DNA of 9,041 nt, from positions 1 through 9,041 of the forward strand of contig JABSQE010000111.1 in the NCBI GenBank assembly GCA_013214245.1, given 5' to 3'. Shown here piece after piece: positions 7,136-9,041 of this stretch. The translations under genes and the position numbers were made by a program. The DNA is from Hyphomicrobiaceae bacterium. GTDB taxonomy: Bacteria; Pseudomonadota; Alphaproteobacteria; Rhizobiales; Hyphomicrobiaceae. Every line of letters begins with the position of its first letter. Positions within the stretch are counted from its first letter, which is position 1. The notes under the pieces were generated by a model. That model ran no database searches, was not told the origin of the DNA, and saw only the letters and a program-made list of their open reading frames with translations.

Positions 7136-7212
7136 TTTCGCACTCTATCCTGACTTGATGACTCCACCGAGTGAATTCTAATTGAGCTTGTATTTTCAAT
7201 TTTTTCAAAACG

Positions 7213-7238
7213 GTTGCTATAGGTCTACCATAGCCAAC
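7213..7238 (-). terminator. Imperfect hairpin after rluB, weak terminator candidate
   Basis: Four pairs (7213-7216 with 7235-7238), four more (7217-7220 with 7230-7233) and two GC pairs (7222-7223 with 7228-7229) form a stem with single-base bulges at 7221 and 7234 and a four-base loop. Read on the minus strand it begins seven bases after the rluB stop and is followed by CGTTTTG, a short and interrupted T tract. It may end or reduce transcription between rluB and rsmD, or stabilise the rluB mRNA. Confidence 0.35.
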
Positions 7239-7244
7239 GCTATG

Positions 7245-8120
7245 TTAAGTGATACTTGAGGAGATGGTTGATGGTACTTTTAGCCCAAATGTTGCAGCTA
7301 AGTCTGCACCCAATTGATCAGCAAGCACACGTCTCTTCACCACTGCGACTTGCCCTGGTTTTAAATCAAGAAGTTGAAATGGTCCGAATGACACTCGGAT
7401 AAGTCGATTCACTTGAAGACCAAAAGTAGTAAGTATCTTTCGTATCTCACGGTTTCTTCCTTCACGCAGCCCAATCGAAATCCAGCAATTTCCGCCTTGG
7501 GTACTGTCAAGTGTTGCCTCTATCGAACCGTAATGTACACCGTCAACTTCAAGGCCATCTTGTAAGGTAGTCAGCTTATCCTGAGTTACACGGCCATACG
7601 CTCTAACTCGGTAGCGCCTTCTCCATCCAGTTGATGGTAATTCCAAATGGCGCGCTAAGCCGCCATCTGTAGTTAGCAAAAGCAAGCCCTCAGAATTAAA
7701 ATCAAGCCGTCCAATTGATAGAACACGCGGCAGCTCTGTTGGCAAATTAGCAAAAACTGTTGGCCTTCCTTGTGGATCACGGTGGGTTGTAACTAATCCC
7801 CTTGGCTTATAATAACGCCATAGAGCAACTTCTTCGCGTTTAGGTAAAGGTTTACCGTCTACTGTAATTTTATCTCCCGGAGATACGTTTACAGCTGGAG
7901 ATAAAATTTTAACATCATTGATAAAAACACGGCCCTCCACTATTATCTGTTCTGCTTCGCGCCTTGAACAAAGTCCCGCGCGTGCTATAACTTTTGCAAC
8001 CCTTGAACTAGCTTTACTATCTGAAGTCCTTGCAACATTCTGTACTATTAACTCAGTACAAAAACGCCCAGTTGACTTATTCTTTTCTCTAGCTTTTATT
8101 TCTGATTTATTTTTATGCAT
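7245..8120 (-). CDS. rluB: rRNA pseudouridine synthase of the RluB/RsuA family
   Basis: Isomerises uridine to pseudouridine in rRNA; RluB acts at position 2605 of 23S rRNA. From the ATG at 8120 the protein has 291 residues. Seen: an S4 RNA-binding domain starting at about residue 40 (RVAKVIARAGLCSRREAE), the YYKPRGLVTT motif, the catalytic motif GRLDFNSEGLLLLTTDGG with catalytic aspartate D140, and GLREGRNREIRK near the C-terminus. The frame is open further upstream to an ATG at 8192 (315 residues), but that would overlap the divergent tadA start. An AGGAG lies in between without a standard start at good spacing. The lysine-rich N-terminus before the S4 domain is therefore the uncertain part. 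RluB rather than RsuA/RluE is favoured by the S4 domain and context. Confidence 0.9.
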   Translation of the reverse strand: MHKNKSEIKAREKNKSTGRFCTELIVQNVARTSDSKASSRVAKVIARAGLCSRREAEQIIVEGRVFINDVKILSPAVNVSPGDKITVDGKPLPKREEVALWRYYKPRGLVTTHRDPQGRPTVFANLPTELPRVLSIGRLDFNSEGLLLLTTDGGLARHLELPSTGWRRRYRVRAYGRVTQDKLTTLQDGLEVDGVHYGSIEATLDSTQGGNCWISIGLREGRNREIRKILTTFGLQVNRLIRVSFGPFQLLDLKPGQVAVVKRRVLADQLGADLAATFGLKVPSTISSSIT

Positions 8121-8169
8121 TTCTATCACTTTATACTTCTTTTTAATGCTCCTCAAAAGATCTCTGCTA

Positions 8170-8628
8170 ATGACATCCGTGATTTCGACCAACTACATGA
8201 GCCTAGCATTAAAAGCGGCTGAACAAGCTGCAAGCCACGGAGAAATACCAGTAGGGGCTGTCCTTGTTACACCAGATGGCCGTATCGCAGCTATCTGTGG
8301 AAATCGCACTCGAAATTTTAAGGATCCAACTGCACATGCTGAGATGCTTGCCATTCGTAAAGGCTGCAAAGAAAACGGTTCAGAGCGTCTAGTCGGTTAT
8401 GACCTCTATGTATCCCTAGAACCCTGCGCAATGTGTGCAGCTGCCATTTCTCTCTCACGAATTAGACGCTTGTACTTTGGTGCTTTTGATACAAAAATGG
8501 GTGGTGTAGAAAATGGCGCGCGCGTGTTTAATCAAGTTACCTGCCATCATGCACCTGAAATTTATGGTGGTATACGCGAAAGTGAAGCTGCAGCGCTACT
8601 GAAATCGTTTTTTCTCTTACATCGTTAA
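8170..8628 (+). CDS. tadA: tRNA-specific adenosine deaminase TadA
   Basis: Deaminates adenosine 34 to inosine in tRNA-Arg(ACG), which is needed to read CGU, CGC and CGA codons. It has 152 residues from the ATG at 8170. Seen: EIPVGAVLV (25-33), zinc ligand H56 and catalytic E58 in TAHAEMLAI, zinc ligands C86 and C89 in SLEPCAMC, RIRRLYFGAFD and the C-terminal TCHHAPEIYGG typical of bacterial TadA. The start at 8170 puts nine residues before MSLAL, about as in Agrobacterium TadA; the alternative is ATG 8197. The frame is open much further upstream (to 7918), but that part is antisense to rluB and is not TadA-like. Only 49 bases separate the two divergent starts, so the promoters must be very compact or lie inside the opposite genes. 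Confidence 0.95.
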   Translation: MTSVISTNYMSLALKAAEQAASHGEIPVGAVLVTPDGRIAAICGNRTRNFKDPTAHAEMLAIRKGCKENGSERLVGYDLYVSLEPCAMCAAAISLSRIRRLYFGAFDTKMGGVENGARVFNQVTCHHAPEIYGGIRESEAAALLKSFFLLHR

Positions 8629-8897
8629 TCCCTAGAATGATGATATTATCACAAAACATATCGATTGTTCCCCCTAGCGTAGGTAGATATCTGAGGTTAT
8701 GAGTAATGGCGAAAATCAAACACATTTTTAACATAGACTACAATATATAACTTTATGAAAACAAAACCTAACTTGTACAAAGCTAGAAGTCTTCCGATTT
8801 TTGAAGTCTAACAGATAACTCATCAAGACTTAATGCATAATCCCTCAAATAGGCTCAAGCATTTTTAATATTTTGACTAAAGATAACTGAGCTTTAT
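8629..8897. other. Non-coding gap between tadA and the convergent gene at the right edge
   Basis: 269 bases of AT-rich DNA. It contains a small cluster of 7- to 8-base repeats between 8787 and 8909. A minus-strand frame (down from 8734) has a short stretch loosely like an ABC-ATPase H-loop region, but it is too weak to call. No convincing terminator follows tadA. Confidence 0.5.
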
Positions 8898-8909
8898 TTA
8901 GTCAGTTAT
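8875..8909. repeat. Two mutually exclusive hairpins at the 3' end of the right-edge gene
   Basis: ATAACTGA (8883-8890) is perfectly complementary to TCAGTTAT (8902-8909), and GACTAAA (8875-8881) to TTTAGTC (8897-8903). The two stems share bases and cannot form together. They overlap the stop codon of the minus-strand gene. On that strand the downstream bases are AT-rich but lack a continuous T tract, so a terminator role is possible but weak. Confidence 0.35.
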
Positions 8910-9041
8910 TTCGGTATGTACGGTGTTCAATTTCGGACAACCCTCCCCGACATCTGTACTTGCCATATCAAGTCCAATCCAATCCTGAATTAAAGAATGT
9001 TCAAACCCTACCTCATACCGTCCATCGACTTCCAGAAGAGG
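8898..9041 (-). CDS. C-terminal 47 residues of an unrecognised protein, 5' end outside the window
   Basis: The minus-strand frame is open from the window edge to a TAA at 8898-8900. The 47 residues begin PLLEVDGRYEVGFEHS and include QDWIGLDM and GEGCPKLN. The composition is protein-like and the DNA is richer in G and C than the neighbouring gap, which supports real coding. I do not recognise the family and assign no function. It is acidic and shows no transmembrane segment. A plus-strand frame over the same bases is also open from 8891 but lacks a start and looks less natural. The gene would be convergent with tadA. Confidence 0.6.
   Translation of the reverse strand, partial: PLLEVDGRYEVGFEHSLIQDWIGLDMASTDVGEGCPKLNTVHTEITD

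Noticed and set aside
7918..8169. 84-codon upstream extension of the tadA frame
   Set aside because: It is antisense to the S4-domain end of rluB and unlike TadA N-termini; the family begins close to 8170.
1..9041. tRNA genes, CRISPR array, insertion sequence or defence system
   Set aside because: No tRNA T-loop plus acceptor pairing, no regularly spaced repeats, and no transposase, integrase, nuclease or toxin-antitoxin motifs were seen.

Overview
The window comes from an AT-rich bacterial chromosome, most likely an alphaproteobacterium. The best clue is the block rsmD, rluB (both minus strand) and divergent tadA, an arrangement I recall from many alphaproteobacteria. The protein motifs and the RsmB/NOP-type methyltransferase at the left edge agree with this. 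TGA is used as a stop (cobT and cobC end in TGA), so the code looks standard. Long non-coding stretches (about 1.3 kb and 0.5 kb) sit between intact housekeeping genes. That pattern suits a genome undergoing reduction, such as a host-associated lineage like the tunicate symbiont Candidatus Endolissoclinum. This placement is inference from style only.

Layout: 1-691 holds the 3' part of an RNA m5C methyltransferase gene (plus strand). 692-1990 has no recognisable gene. 1991-3016 encodes a YfeH/SLC10A7-type member of the bile acid:sodium symporter superfamily. 3017-3524 is non-coding leader-like DNA with several inverted and direct repeats. 3525-6414 is a tight plus-strand operon cobT-cobS-cobU-cobC. 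6415-6574 is the convergent gap. 6575-7135 (rsmD) and 7245-8120 (rluB) are on the minus strand, and tadA is divergent at 8170-8628. 8629-8897 is non-coding. 8898-9041 is the C-terminal end of an unrecognised minus-strand gene that runs out of the window.

The four cob genes encode exactly the nucleotide-loop assembly half of cobalamin synthesis. CobU activates adenosylcobinamide to the GDP form, CobT makes alpha-ribazole phosphate, CobS joins the two, and CobC removes the phosphate. Genes overlap by 4 and 1 bases or are 6 bases apart, so they are probably co-transcribed and translationally coupled. No corrin-ring gene, bluB or cobalamin riboswitch is visible here. The remaining genes act in RNA modification: 16S rRNA m2G966 (RsmD), rRNA pseudouridine (RluB), tRNA-Arg inosine-34 (TadA) and an m5C methyltransferase.

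I found no CRISPR array, insertion sequence, tRNA, rRNA, phage gene or defence system. I did not find a convincing new biological system. The most interesting signals are modest: a possible pseudoknot or Shine-Dalgarno-sequestering element before the transporter gene, long T tracts inside that gene, and a repeated ACGCTC element before the cob operon.
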